Positions 24,639-33,206 of a stretch of 53,413 nucleotides of DNA are shown piece after piece. The DNA is from an uncultured Bacteroidales bacterium. GTDB lineage: Bacteria; Bacteroidota; Bacteroidia; Bacteroidales; JAUNSR01. Positions within the stretch are counted from its first letter, which is position 1. Each line of letters opens with the position of its first letter. The position numbers and the translations under genes were made by a program. Below the pieces are notes generated by a model. That model saw nothing but the letters and a program-made list of their open reading frames with translations, had not been told where the DNA came from and searched no databases. The DNA lies in the NCBI GenBank assembly GCA_947074105.1, contig CAMTON010000015.1, positions 1 to 53,413 of the forward strand, written 5' to 3'.

Positions 24639-25769
24639 ATGAAAAGAAATGTCGTTTTTGCGGCGTCGGTAATAGCAGTACTGCTTTCAGCTTTCAGTTG
24701 TAAATCAGGAGGTGAAGCAAAACATATGCAGGAAACCGCAACAGCAAAAAAAATAGATATGTCAAGAGAAGTAACTGCAACGGGAACTCTTGAGCCGATT
24801 AATAATGTAGAGGTAGGTACACAGGTATCCGGTATTATTTCCAAAATATATGTAGACTATAATTCGGAGGTGAAAAAAGGACAGGTACTTGCTGAACTTG
24901 ATAAAACAACACTTGAAGCGGAGCTTGAATCTCAGACTTCAAATATGCTTGCCGCTAAAGTGGAGTATGAATATCAGACAAAGCTGTTCAACCGTTCAAA
25001 AGAATTACATCAGAAACAGATGATTTCCGATACAGAATATGAACTGGCTGAATATAATTATCTGAAATCAAAAAACAGTTATGATAAGAGCCGTTCTGAT
25101 ATGGTTAAATCCAAAACCAACCTGGGATTCGCAACTATATTTTCGCCAATTGACGGAATAGTATTGTCGAGAGCTGTTGATGAAGGGCAGACTGTTGCCG
25201 CAAGTTTCTCTACTCCGACACTTTTTACTATAGCAAACGACCTTACCAAAATGCAGGTTATCGCTGATGTTGATGAAGCTGATATAGGTGAAGTAAAAGA
25301 AGGACAAAAAGTGACATTTGACGTTGATGCTTATCCGGATGATAAATTTGAAGGATATGTGACTCAGGTGAGACTTGAGGCTACAACAACATCTAACGTT
25401 GTGACATATGAAGTGGTGATTGCTGCTCCTAATCCGGATCTGAAATTGAAGCCGGGACTTACGGCAAATGTCACTATTAAGACACTTGAAAGAAATAATG
25501 TATTATCGGTACCGTCGAAGGCTCTTAAATTCAGAAATGAAAGTGCTGACGGAAAACCTGGTGTATGGGTTAAAAACGGAGAACAACAATTGAGAATGCC
25601 TGTTTCGGTAGGTTATGATGATAGAGTGAATGTTGAAATTACAGGCGGTCTTAAAGAAGGAGATGTTGTGGTAGTTGATGAGACCTCCCAAATGGCCGGA
25701 GCGGGCAATCCTCAGTTGAATAAAGAAAAAAGTCCGTTCATGCAGGGACCTCCGTCAAGAAAGAAATAA
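24639..25769 (+). CDS. MacA-like periplasmic adaptor (membrane fusion protein)
   Basis: A 376-residue lipoprotein (MKRNVVFAASVIAVLLSAFSC; lipobox AFSC) of the HlyD/MacA type. It has a barrel-sandwich (lipoyl-like) half motif VGTQVSGIISKIYVDYNSEVKKGQVLAELD, then a helical hairpin (about 90-150), the second lipoyl half (GFATIFSPIDGIVLSRAVDEGQTV) and C-terminal beta-barrel and membrane-proximal domains. It links the inner-membrane ABC transporter to the TolC-like channel. Third-party substrate unknown; MacAB relatives export macrolides, peptides or lipids. Confidence 0.9.
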   Translation: MKRNVVFAASVIAVLLSAFSCKSGGEAKHMQETATAKKIDMSREVTATGTLEPINNVEVGTQVSGIISKIYVDYNSEVKKGQVLAELDKTTLEAELESQTSNMLAAKVEYEYQTKLFNRSKELHQKQMISDTEYELAEYNYLKSKNSYDKSRSDMVKSKTNLGFATIFSPIDGIVLSRAVDEGQTVAASFSTPTLFTIANDLTKMQVIADVDEADIGEVKEGQKVTFDVDAYPDDKFEGYVTQVRLEATTTSNVVTYEVVIAAPNPDLKLKPGLTANVTIKTLERNNVLSVPSKALKFRNESADGKPGVWVKNGEQQLRMPVSVGYDDRVNVEITGGLKEGDVVVVDETSQMAGAGNPQLNKEKSPFMQGPPSRKK

Positions 25770-25788
25770 TCTTAAGCGGAGAAATAGT

Positions 25789-26544
25789 ATGGAAAAAGAA
25801 ATTATAAAGCTTGTAGATATAAAACGCAGTTTCCTTGTCGGCAACGAAGTCGTAAAAGCTTTACGCGGAGTAAGCTTCAGTGTAAAAGCCGGAGAATTCG
25901 TAACTATAATGGGAACCAGCGGATCCGGAAAATCCACACTTCTGAATATTCTCGGTTGTCTGGATACACCGACATCGGGAGAATATTATCTTGACGGTAT
26001 AAGGACAGACTCTATGAGTAAGGACAAACGTGCCGATATAAGAAACAGTAAGATTGGATTCATATTCCAAAATTATAATCTTTTGCCAAAGACAACCGCG
26101 ATTGAAAATGTGGAACTTCCACTAATCTATAATCCGGGAATTCCGGCAAGAGAAAGACGTAAAAAAGCTATTGAAGCACTTAAGCTTGTCGGACTGGGCA
26201 ATCGTCTTGATCATAAATCAAATCAGATGTCAGGAGGACAGCAACAGCGTGTCGCTATTGCAAGAGCACTGGTAAACGACCCGGTGATATTGCTTGCCGA
26301 TGAAGCTACGGGAAATCTTGATACACGTACTTCTCTTGAGATTCTTGCTCTTTTTCAGGATCTTTACAAAGACGGCAGAACAATATTGTTTGTTACCCAC
26401 AATCCGGAGATGAGTGATTTCAGTAGCAGGACTATAGCTCTGAGAGACGGAAAAGTGATCAGCGATACTTATAATGATAAGATTAAAGATGCCCGCGAAG
26501 AGTTAGCTCTTCTGCCGGGTACAGATGACGGACAGGAGAGGTGA
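25789..26544 (+). CDS. MacB/LolD-type ABC transporter ATPase
   Basis: A 251-residue ATPase with Walker A GTSGSGKST, Q-loop in IFQNYNLLPKTTAIENV, signature SGGQQQR, Walker B VILLADEATG and the switch His in VTHNPEM. It belongs to the MacB/LolD/FtsE group. In Proteobacteria the MacB ATPase and permease are one chain; here they are separate genes, as is common in Bacteroidetes. It starts 19 bp after the adaptor gene. Confidence 0.95.
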   Translation: MEKEIIKLVDIKRSFLVGNEVVKALRGVSFSVKAGEFVTIMGTSGSGKSTLLNILGCLDTPTSGEYYLDGIRTDSMSKDKRADIRNSKIGFIFQNYNLLPKTTAIENVELPLIYNPGIPARERRKKAIEALKLVGLGNRLDHKSNQMSGGQQQRVAIARALVNDPVILLADEATGNLDTRTSLEILALFQDLYKDGRTILFVTHNPEMSDFSSRTIALRDGKVISDTYNDKIKDAREELALLPGTDDGQER

Positions 26545-26628
26545 TGCATCAGGACAGATAATGATTTATATCATATATTATGAATTGATTACCATATCCT
26601 GAGTTGAAAAATAAATGAATTGTACAAT

Positions 26629-27849
26629 ATGAATTTTGCAAACCTCTTTAAAATAGCTCTCCGGGCACTGAATACAAATAAATTCAGAGGATTTCTGACT
26701 ATGCTGGGAATCATTATCGGGGTTGCTTCTGTTATCACCATGCTTGCTATTGGTCAGGGATCAAAGCAAAGCATCAGGGAGCAGATTTCCGAGATGGGAT
26801 CAAATATGCTTATGATTCATCCGGGAAGCATGAGAATGGGTGGTGTCCGACAGGATGCCTCTACGATGCAGAGTCTGAAGATTGAGGATTATAATGCCAT
26901 TGTTCAGAAAAGTGAATATGTCGCTGCCGTTTCGCCATCTGTAACAAGCAGCGGACAGGTGATATACTCATCAAATAATACTCCGACAACATTATACGGA
27001 GTAAATCAGGATTATCTTGAAATACGTAAATATAAAGTTACCGACGGAGATGTCTTTTCCGATCAGGATATCAGGACTTTTGCAAAAGTCTGTCTTATCG
27101 GAAAGACTGTAGCCGATAATCTTTTCCCTGACGGAGAATCGCCTCTGGGGAAATATATAAGATTTAACAAGACTCCTCTTAAAATTATCGGAGTACTTGA
27201 GCCGAAAGGATATAACAGTATGGGAATGGATCAGGATGATCTTCTTATCGCTCCATATACCACTGTTCAGAAAAGGGTTCTTGCTATCAATTATCTGCAG
27301 GGAATTTATGCTTCTGCAGTAAATGAAGAACTATCGCCAAAAGCGGTAGAAGAGATAGAAGAAATACTTCGTTTCAATCATAAGATAAAAGAAGACGGAG
27401 AAGATAATTTCGAAGTCAGATCCCAGGAAGAACTGACATCAATGATGACATCAACCACAGATCTTATGACATTGCTACTTTCATGTATTGCAGGAATATC
27501 ACTGCTTGTCGGGGGTATCGGGATCATGAATATTATGTACGTATCGGTAACGGAACGAACCCGTGAGATCGGACTTCGAATGTCAATAGGAGCAAAAGGA
27601 AAAGATATTCTTATCCAGTTCCTGATAGAAGCAGTTCTGTTGAGTTTTGTGGGAGGAATAATAGGAATCCTGCTTGGAGTTTCAGTAACATTCGTAGTTA
27701 AGTTCGTTGCCGGCTGGCCGGTTCTGATACAGCCATGGTCAGTACTTCTTTCCTTTGCCGTTTGTACGCTTACCGGAATATTCTTCGGGTGGTATCCGGC
27801 AAGAAAAGCAGCAAGTCTTGATCCTATTGAAGCGATAAGGTACGAATAA
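26629..27849 (+). CDS. MacB/FtsX-type ABC transporter permease
   Basis: A 406-residue permease: one N-terminal membrane helix (FRGFLTMLGIIIGVASVITMLAIG), a large periplasmic MacB core domain (about 45-270), then three helices (LMTLLLSCIAGISLLVGGIGIMNIMY-like region; AVLLSFVGGIIGILLGVSVTF; WSVLLSFAVCTLTGIFFGWYPA) ending in the family motif PARKAASLDPIEAIRYE. MacB-type mechanotransmission drives export through TolC. The TTG at 26620 also opens the frame, but ATG at 26629 is the natural start. Last gene of the efflux operon; terminator at 28002-28055. Confidence 0.93.
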   Translation: MNFANLFKIALRALNTNKFRGFLTMLGIIIGVASVITMLAIGQGSKQSIREQISEMGSNMLMIHPGSMRMGGVRQDASTMQSLKIEDYNAIVQKSEYVAAVSPSVTSSGQVIYSSNNTPTTLYGVNQDYLEIRKYKVTDGDVFSDQDIRTFAKVCLIGKTVADNLFPDGESPLGKYIRFNKTPLKIIGVLEPKGYNSMGMDQDDLLIAPYTTVQKRVLAINYLQGIYASAVNEELSPKAVEEIEEILRFNHKIKEDGEDNFEVRSQEELTSMMTSTTDLMTLLLSCIAGISLLVGGIGIMNIMYVSVTERTREIGLRMSIGAKGKDILIQFLIEAVLLSFVGGIIGILLGVSVTFVVKFVAGWPVLIQPWSVLLSFAVCTLTGIFFGWYPARKAASLDPIEAIRYE

Positions 27850-28001
27850 GGACACTTTACAGGTCTTTATAGCGAAATAAAACGAATAATATTAGATTAA
27901 ATATTCTCATAATTATATATTTTTATTGAAAGTAACAAATGAGATTGAAGAGACTTTTTTTAACTTTCATAAGTTACAATTAGTAGTTAGTAAGTAGAGT
28001 C

Positions 28002-28055
28002 GATAGAGTTTGCCGTAATCTGTTGTGAAACAGGTGATGCAAGCTCTATCTTTTT
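28002..28055 (+). terminator. terminator after the efflux operon
   Basis: Stem GATAGAGTTTGC paired with GCAAGCTCTATC (one G-U pair), with an inner CTGTT/AACAG stem, followed by five T. It separates the efflux operon from the kinase gene at 28118; the 150 bp before it hold nothing recognised. Confidence 0.8.
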
Positions 28056-28117
28056 AGAAAAAAACGATTAAGAACTTAACTGAAAATATTATATTTTCAT
28101 TATTAAATATAATAGAT

Positions 28118-29230
28118 ATGTATATCAAAAATAGACCATCAAGATTTGTAGAAATACTCATACACATTATGGTGTGGACAATTCTGTTTTCTTCACCGTT
28201 TTTATTTATGCCTAATGATATAAATGAAAGCTGGCTTTTCTTTTATTCAAGATTCTGCTTCAGTCAGCTCATTGTCATAATAATCTTTTACAGCAATTAT
28301 TTCCTTCTTATAAACAAATATCTTTTTGACAGAAAAGTAAGGACATTTCTTACTATAAATATCATTGCTATAATTGCGGGATCAGTACTGATGTATCTTG
28401 TTGACGATGTCTTTGTTCCGATCGGTTCTGCTCATCACGGTTCTGCGCATCCGGGATCAGTGCCACCCGGAGAAAAGCCCCCGATTAAACTTGGCTGGAT
28501 GCTTAAGATAGGACGAGATACAATATTTTATATTCTGACAGCCGGTCTTTCGGTAGCGATAAAAATGACATCTCAGTGGTATAGTGAAGAGTCGCAGCGA
28601 AAAGAACTTGAGAAAAACCATTACGAGGCTGAGCTTAAGAATCTTAAAAGTCAGCTTAATCCACATTTCCTTTTCAATACTCTTAATAATATCTATTCTC
28701 TTGTAGCAATTTCGCAGGACAGAGCCCAGTCTGCCATACATCAGTTGAGTAAGCTGCTCAGATACGTTCTTTATGATAACTACGAAACGGAAGTTCCGTT
28801 ATCCAAGGAGATAGAATTTATAAATAATTATCTGGATCTTGTAAAACTTAGATTTTCATCAAAAGCTGATATAAGCTTTGAAATCAAAGGAGAGCCTTCA
28901 GAGTGGAATATTGCTCCAATGCTTTTTATTTCCCTGATTGAAAATGCTTTTAAACACGGAATTAACGGAAGCGGAAAATCATTTGTACATATAAATCTTT
29001 TTGTGGATAATGAAAAACTTCTTTTTGATGTTGAAAACAGTTATTTTGACAAGCATTCCGATGACAGAAGCGGTTCCGGAATAGGCCTGGATAATCTGCG
29101 AAAACGACTGGCCATAATTTACGGTAAAAATGCCTCTTTCACAGCAGGAAGAAAAGATGATAAGTTTATTTCAGAGATAAGAATAATAAGAAAGAATATA
29201 ATCAGCCATAAGAAGTCCGAAAATGAATAA
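28118..29230 (+). CDS. LytS/YehU-type sensor histidine kinase
   Basis: A 370-residue inner-membrane kinase. Four hydrophobic segments lie in the first 150 residues. The His_kinase block LKSQLNPHFLFNTLNNIYSL carries the phospho-accepting His183, followed by the HATPase part with LIENAFKHGI and SGSGIGLDNLRKRL. Between the third and fourth segments is an unusual loop with tandem GSAHHGSAHPGSVPPG (103-118), rich in His and Pro. The gene overlaps the LytTR regulator by 8 bp, so the pair forms one two-component system. Confidence 0.92.
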   Translation: MYIKNRPSRFVEILIHIMVWTILFSSPFLFMPNDINESWLFFYSRFCFSQLIVIIIFYSNYFLLINKYLFDRKVRTFLTINIIAIIAGSVLMYLVDDVFVPIGSAHHGSAHPGSVPPGEKPPIKLGWMLKIGRDTIFYILTAGLSVAIKMTSQWYSEESQRKELEKNHYEAELKNLKSQLNPHFLFNTLNNIYSLVAISQDRAQSAIHQLSKLLRYVLYDNYETEVPLSKEIEFINNYLDLVKLRFSSKADISFEIKGEPSEWNIAPMLFISLIENAFKHGINGSGKSFVHINLFVDNEKLLFDVENSYFDKHSDDRSGSGIGLDNLRKRLAIIYGKNASFTAGRKDDKFISEIRIIRKNIISHKKSENE

Positions 29231-29975
29231 CGATCTTAAACTCAGAACAATCATAGTGGACGATGAGCCGCTTGCCCTTGAATTACTGGAATCTTATGTC
29301 CTTAAGACACCTTTTCTTCAGCTTATCGGAAAGTACGACTCTTCTGTTGAGGCAATGAGAGCTATAGAAACAGATCTTCCTGATATTGTATTTCTGGATA
29401 TCCAGATGCCGGATCTTAACGGTATAGAACTTGCAGGGATAATCTCCGATAAGACATTTGTTGTTTTCATAACAGCTTTCCAGCAGTATGCAGTAGAAGG
29501 TTTTAAAGTTAATGCAATTGATTATCTGTTAAAACCGGTAAGTTATTCCGAGTTTTTAGGTGCTGCAAATAAGGGATTACGGCTTAAAGAGCTTATGATA
29601 AAAGCTCAGAATAGCGGAAAAGAGAAAAAAGAAACAGTTTTTAAAGAAAGAGAGGACTTCATTTTTGTTAAAACAGAATATAAGCTTGTTAAAATAGAAA
29701 TAAGTAAAATACTTTATATTGAAGGCCTTAAAGATTATGTGAAAATATTCACTGAAGGGGAAAAACATCCTCTTGTCTCTAAAAACTCAATGAAACAGAT
29801 TGAGGAAACCCTTAATGACGAAGAATTTATCCGCGTTCACAGGTCATTTATCGTAAGAAAAGACAAGATAAGTGTTATAGAAAGAAACAGAATTGTGTTC
29901 GGAAATGAATATATTCCGATATCCGATTCTTATAAAGAACAGTTTCAGGAATTTCTTCATAACCGTACTCTCTGA
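29223..29975 (+). CDS. LytTR-family response regulator
   Basis: A 250-residue regulator with a receiver domain (acidic DDE at 13-15, phospho-acceptor Asp59 in VFLDIQMPDLNG, Lys107 in DYLLKPV) and a C-terminal LytTR DNA-binding domain (FVKTEYKLVKIEISKILYIE ... FIRVHRSFIVRKDKI). It should be phosphorylated by the overlapping LytS-type kinase and control transcription. Targets are unknown; the neighbouring efflux operon and aspartase are candidates by position only. Confidence 0.94.
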   Translation: MNNDLKLRTIIVDDEPLALELLESYVLKTPFLQLIGKYDSSVEAMRAIETDLPDIVFLDIQMPDLNGIELAGIISDKTFVVFITAFQQYAVEGFKVNAIDYLLKPVSYSEFLGAANKGLRLKELMIKAQNSGKEKKETVFKEREDFIFVKTEYKLVKIEISKILYIEGLKDYVKIFTEGEKHPLVSKNSMKQIEETLNDEEFIRVHRSFIVRKDKISVIERNRIVFGNEYIPISDSYKEQFQEFLHNRTL

Positions 29976-30128
29976 TTGATGTTTGTTTACAAATGTTTAT
30001 ACAAATAAAGACTCCACTTAAAAAAAACATACATTTATTTACAAACTAATCCTTAAAATTGAACTTATAAAATAAGTTGGTGTTCTACTTGTGATGATGC
30101 TTTTACTAACATTTAAAGCAAGAAGGAT

Positions 30129-31562
30129 ATGATGATCAATTTAAACAATAGCCAAGGAAAGTCACGCACAGAACATGACTTTTTGGGAGAAAAAGAGATC
30201 CCTGATCAGTATTATTTCGGAGTCCAGACCGTAAGAGCTTTGGAAAATTTCAATATAAGCGGAGTAACACTGGATTTCTTTCCGGAACTTATTCAGGCTC
30301 TTGCAATGGTGAAAGAAGCCGCTGCAATGGCCAATCGTGACCTGGGAGAAATAAGTAAAGAAAAAGCTAATGCCATTATTGAGGCCTGCAAAGAGATCCG
30401 AATGGGCAAATTCAACGATCAGTTTGTAGTTGATATGGTACAGGGTGGTGCCGGTACCTCTACAAACATGAATGCCAATGAAGTGATCGCAAACCGCGCG
30501 CTCGAAATAATGGGCCATCAGAAAGGTGAATATAAATATCTTCACCCCAATGATGATGTAAATAAATCTCAGTCAACAAACGATGTTTACCCTACAGCGG
30601 TTAAAATAGCCCTCTATTTTGCAAACAGAAAGCTTGTAAGTGGTCTTAACTATCTTATTGAAGCATTTTCGGTAAAAGGCGTTCAGTTTGCCAATATAAT
30701 CAAAATGGGTAGGACTCAGCTTCAGGATGCAGTGCCTATGACGTTAGGGCAGGAGTTTGATGCTTATGCAACCAATCTGAGTGAAGAGATTCCGCGTCTT
30801 GAACAGAATGTGAATCTTTTCCTTGAAGTCAATATGGGAGCAACAGCGATAGGTACCGGTATAGCTGCCAATCCTCAATATTCGGCGCTCTGCATAAAAT
30901 ATCTTTCTGAAATCACACAGTTGCCTATTATGGCTGCTCAGAATTTCATAGAAGCAACCAATGATACAGGTTCTTTCGTTATGTACAGCTCTGCCGTTAA
31001 GCGATTAGCGGTCAAGCTTTCTAAAATATGTAATGACCTTCGTTTATTGTCAAGCGGACCACGTGCCGGATTAAATGAGATCAATCTTCCTCCAATGCAG
31101 CCGGGATCATCTATAATGCCGGGTAAAGTAAATCCTGTAATACCTGAAGTTGTCAATCAGATTGCATTCCTTGTTTTTGGTAATGACCTTACTGTGACAT
31201 TTGCAGCAGAAGCCGGACAGCTTGAACTTAATGTGATGGAACCTATAATTGTTTTCTCAATGTTCCAGTCTATCGAAATGCTGACAAAAGGTATGAATAC
31301 ATTAAGAGATAAATGTATTATCGGTATCACGGCAAACGAAAAACACTGTAAAGAGCTTGTTTACAACAGTATCGGTATCGTTACGTCACTTCTTCCTATT
31401 CTTGGTTATGAGACTTGTTCAAGACTTGCACGTAAGGCTATGGAAACAGGAAAAGGTATATATGATCTGATTCTTGAAGAAAATATAATGCCAAAACAGG
31501 AGTTGGATAATATTCTTCAGCCGGAAAATATGACAAAACCTAACCGCTCAATGCTTAAATAG
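30129..31562 (+). CDS. aspA: aspartate ammonia-lyase (aspartase)
   Basis: A 477-residue member of the fumarase/aspartase superfamily, converting L-aspartate to fumarate and ammonia. It follows E. coli AspA closely: GGAGTSTNMNANEVIANRAL, HPNDDVNKSQSTNDVYPTA, KMGRTQLQDAVPMTLGQEF, SSGPRAGLNEINLPPMQPGS and the flexible catalytic loop GSSIMPGKVNPVIPEVVNQ. These and NEINLP distinguish it from fumarase C. In anaerobic Bacteroidales it supplies fumarate for fumarate respiration. ATG codons at 30129 and 30132 are both possible; an AAGGA ribosome site at 30123-30127 sits close to both. Single gene. Confidence 0.94.
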   Translation: MMINLNNSQGKSRTEHDFLGEKEIPDQYYFGVQTVRALENFNISGVTLDFFPELIQALAMVKEAAAMANRDLGEISKEKANAIIEACKEIRMGKFNDQFVVDMVQGGAGTSTNMNANEVIANRALEIMGHQKGEYKYLHPNDDVNKSQSTNDVYPTAVKIALYFANRKLVSGLNYLIEAFSVKGVQFANIIKMGRTQLQDAVPMTLGQEFDAYATNLSEEIPRLEQNVNLFLEVNMGATAIGTGIAANPQYSALCIKYLSEITQLPIMAAQNFIEATNDTGSFVMYSSAVKRLAVKLSKICNDLRLLSSGPRAGLNEINLPPMQPGSSIMPGKVNPVIPEVVNQIAFLVFGNDLTVTFAAEAGQLELNVMEPIIVFSMFQSIEMLTKGMNTLRDKCIIGITANEKHCKELVYNSIGIVTSLLPILGYETCSRLARKAMETGKGIYDLILEENIMPKQELDNILQPENMTKPNRSMLK

Positions 31563-31683
31563 CAATTAATAAAACATTCATATAGAAAAATTCAATAAAT
31601 ATATCCACGGTTTAATTTATTGGTTTCATTTAAGGCCATTTATGTATTTATTGATTATAAACAATCGGCAGATTGTGATTTTG

Positions 31684-31722
31684 ATAAATTATTCCATGCC
31701 CGCAAAGCATGGAATAATTTAT
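31684..31722. promoter_or_regulatory. 16-bp perfect inverted repeat overlapping the menF promoter
   Basis: ATAAATTATTCCATGC at 31684-31699 and its exact complement at 31707-31722, 7-nt spacer CCGCAAA. The right arm ends on the first base of the -7 element at 31722. No T-run follows, so it fits an operator better than a terminator of aspA. Confidence 0.75.
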
Positions 31723-31729
31723 ATATTTG
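31722..31729 (+). promoter_or_regulatory. -7 promoter element of menF (TAtaTTTG)
   Basis: Exact TAnnTTTG match ending 18 bp before the ATG at 31748. The frame of menF is open upstream from a TTG at 31727, but that codon lies inside this element. Confidence 0.7.
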
Positions 31730-31747
31730 CAGTCTAAAAGAACCGAA

Positions 31748-32971
31748 ATGACAGTGATTGTTGAAGAGATAAATAAATTAATAGAAAATAAGAGAGCATT
31801 TTATTTATACCGAGAGCCGTTAGGAAAAGAGATTGTATTAGGTCTGCCGTATGCTCCGTTAGTTATAAATATCAATGATATAACTGATTATAACGGATTC
31901 ATAGTATCTCCTTTCTACCTTGAAAATTCTGAAAATCATCTTAATGATAAAATCACAGACAGTATATCGCTAAATGATACCGAATATATTGACCGGAATA
32001 AAATAAAAAAAGATCTTCCGGTTTTCCTTCTTCCTTATCACCGTGAGCTGCGATTTTTTCTGAATGAAGAATCTGTCATTTCTGAAACTTCTGAAAAAAT
32101 CCAGTCATATATTTCATCACTTTGTTCCGATAAGTCTTATCCTGAAATTTCTTCTTTACAGTTTGACGATTCTGATTTCCATATAGCTGATAAAAGTGAA
32201 TATCTTGATCAATGCAGCAAAACCATTGATAATATAAGAAATGGAAACATTCAGAAAATGATACTTTCCCGTCAGATCAGAAATACTCTTAATACATTAG
32301 ATGATGGTGCTGATATCTTTTTCAGTCTTGAAAAAAAATATCCCCGAGCATTTACTTTCCTTATACATATTCCTGGATGTATGTCCTGGGTAGGAGCGTC
32401 TCCTGAGCTTCTTGCGGATTATAAAGAAAAGACATTCACTACAGTATCGCTTGCCGGAACGAAAAGACCTGAAGAAAACTGGAGTGAAAAAGAGTATGAA
32501 GAGCAAAAAATGGTTACAGATTACATAACAGATATTTTCAATAAGAATAAATGTAACAATATTAGTAAAGATCTTCTTCAGACAGTGAAAGCAGGTGCAA
32601 TAGAGCATTTGCAGACTATAGTGAAAGCTGAAACGGAAACAACAATATTGTCTAAAATAATCAGAGAACTCAGCCCTACGGCAGCATTATGCGGTACACC
32701 CAAAGACAAGGCATATGAATTGATAAAAGAGATAGAAAAACATTCTCGTCTGTACTATGGAGGTTTTCTTGGTCGTATAAACCTGAACAATGGATCCTCA
32801 GATGATAATGTTAACTCTTTGAAACTCTTTGTAAATCTGAGATCCGCCTTATTGAAGGAAAACGAATCATATATTTATGTAGGAGGTGGGATAACAAAAG
32901 ACTCTGTTCCGGAAAAAGAATGGGAAGAAACATGCATAAAATCTCAGACTCTTCTGTCGGTATTTAAATAA
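31748..32971 (+). CDS. menF: isochorismate synthase MenF
   Basis: A 407-residue chorismate-binding enzyme catalysing chorismate to isochorismate, the entry step of menaquinone synthesis. Motifs are KMILSRQIRN, VGASPELLADY, the LAGTKRP block, ELSPTAALCGTPKDKA and YYGGFLGRI, ending with the usual YVGGGITKDSVPEKEWEET. The menD gene follows on the same strand, which supports isochorismate rather than anthranilate or salicylate synthase. A 235-bp gap to menD (32972-33206) has no gene and suggests possible separate transcription. Confidence 0.92.
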   Translation: MTVIVEEINKLIENKRAFYLYREPLGKEIVLGLPYAPLVININDITDYNGFIVSPFYLENSENHLNDKITDSISLNDTEYIDRNKIKKDLPVFLLPYHRELRFFLNEESVISETSEKIQSYISSLCSDKSYPEISSLQFDDSDFHIADKSEYLDQCSKTIDNIRNGNIQKMILSRQIRNTLNTLDDGADIFFSLEKKYPRAFTFLIHIPGCMSWVGASPELLADYKEKTFTTVSLAGTKRPEENWSEKEYEEQKMVTDYITDIFNKNKCNNISKDLLQTVKAGAIEHLQTIVKAETETTILSKIIRELSPTAALCGTPKDKAYELIKEIEKHSRLYYGGFLGRINLNNGSSDDNVNSLKLFVNLRSALLKENESYIYVGGGITKDSVPEKEWEETCIKSQTLLSVFK

Positions 32972-33206
32972 AATTTTCATGACAGGAAATTGTGATTTAA
33001 AATTTACTCATAAATCAACTTTTCTGTATGAAAACACATTTAATCTTTATAAGATAACGGAAATCATCAGATAATGCACAAACTTACATATAAGTGTTTA
33101 AATAAATGAAAAAATATATAGATTGCAAGAACAACCTAACTTGATTAATAGTTATTTTACAAGAGTTCTTAATTAATATGTTTTTTCCTGAAGAAAATTT
33201 TAAGAA

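Noticed and set aside
31727-31747. Longer MenF start at a TTG codon
   Set aside because: The TTG lies inside the TATATTTG promoter element, so it cannot be in the mRNA.
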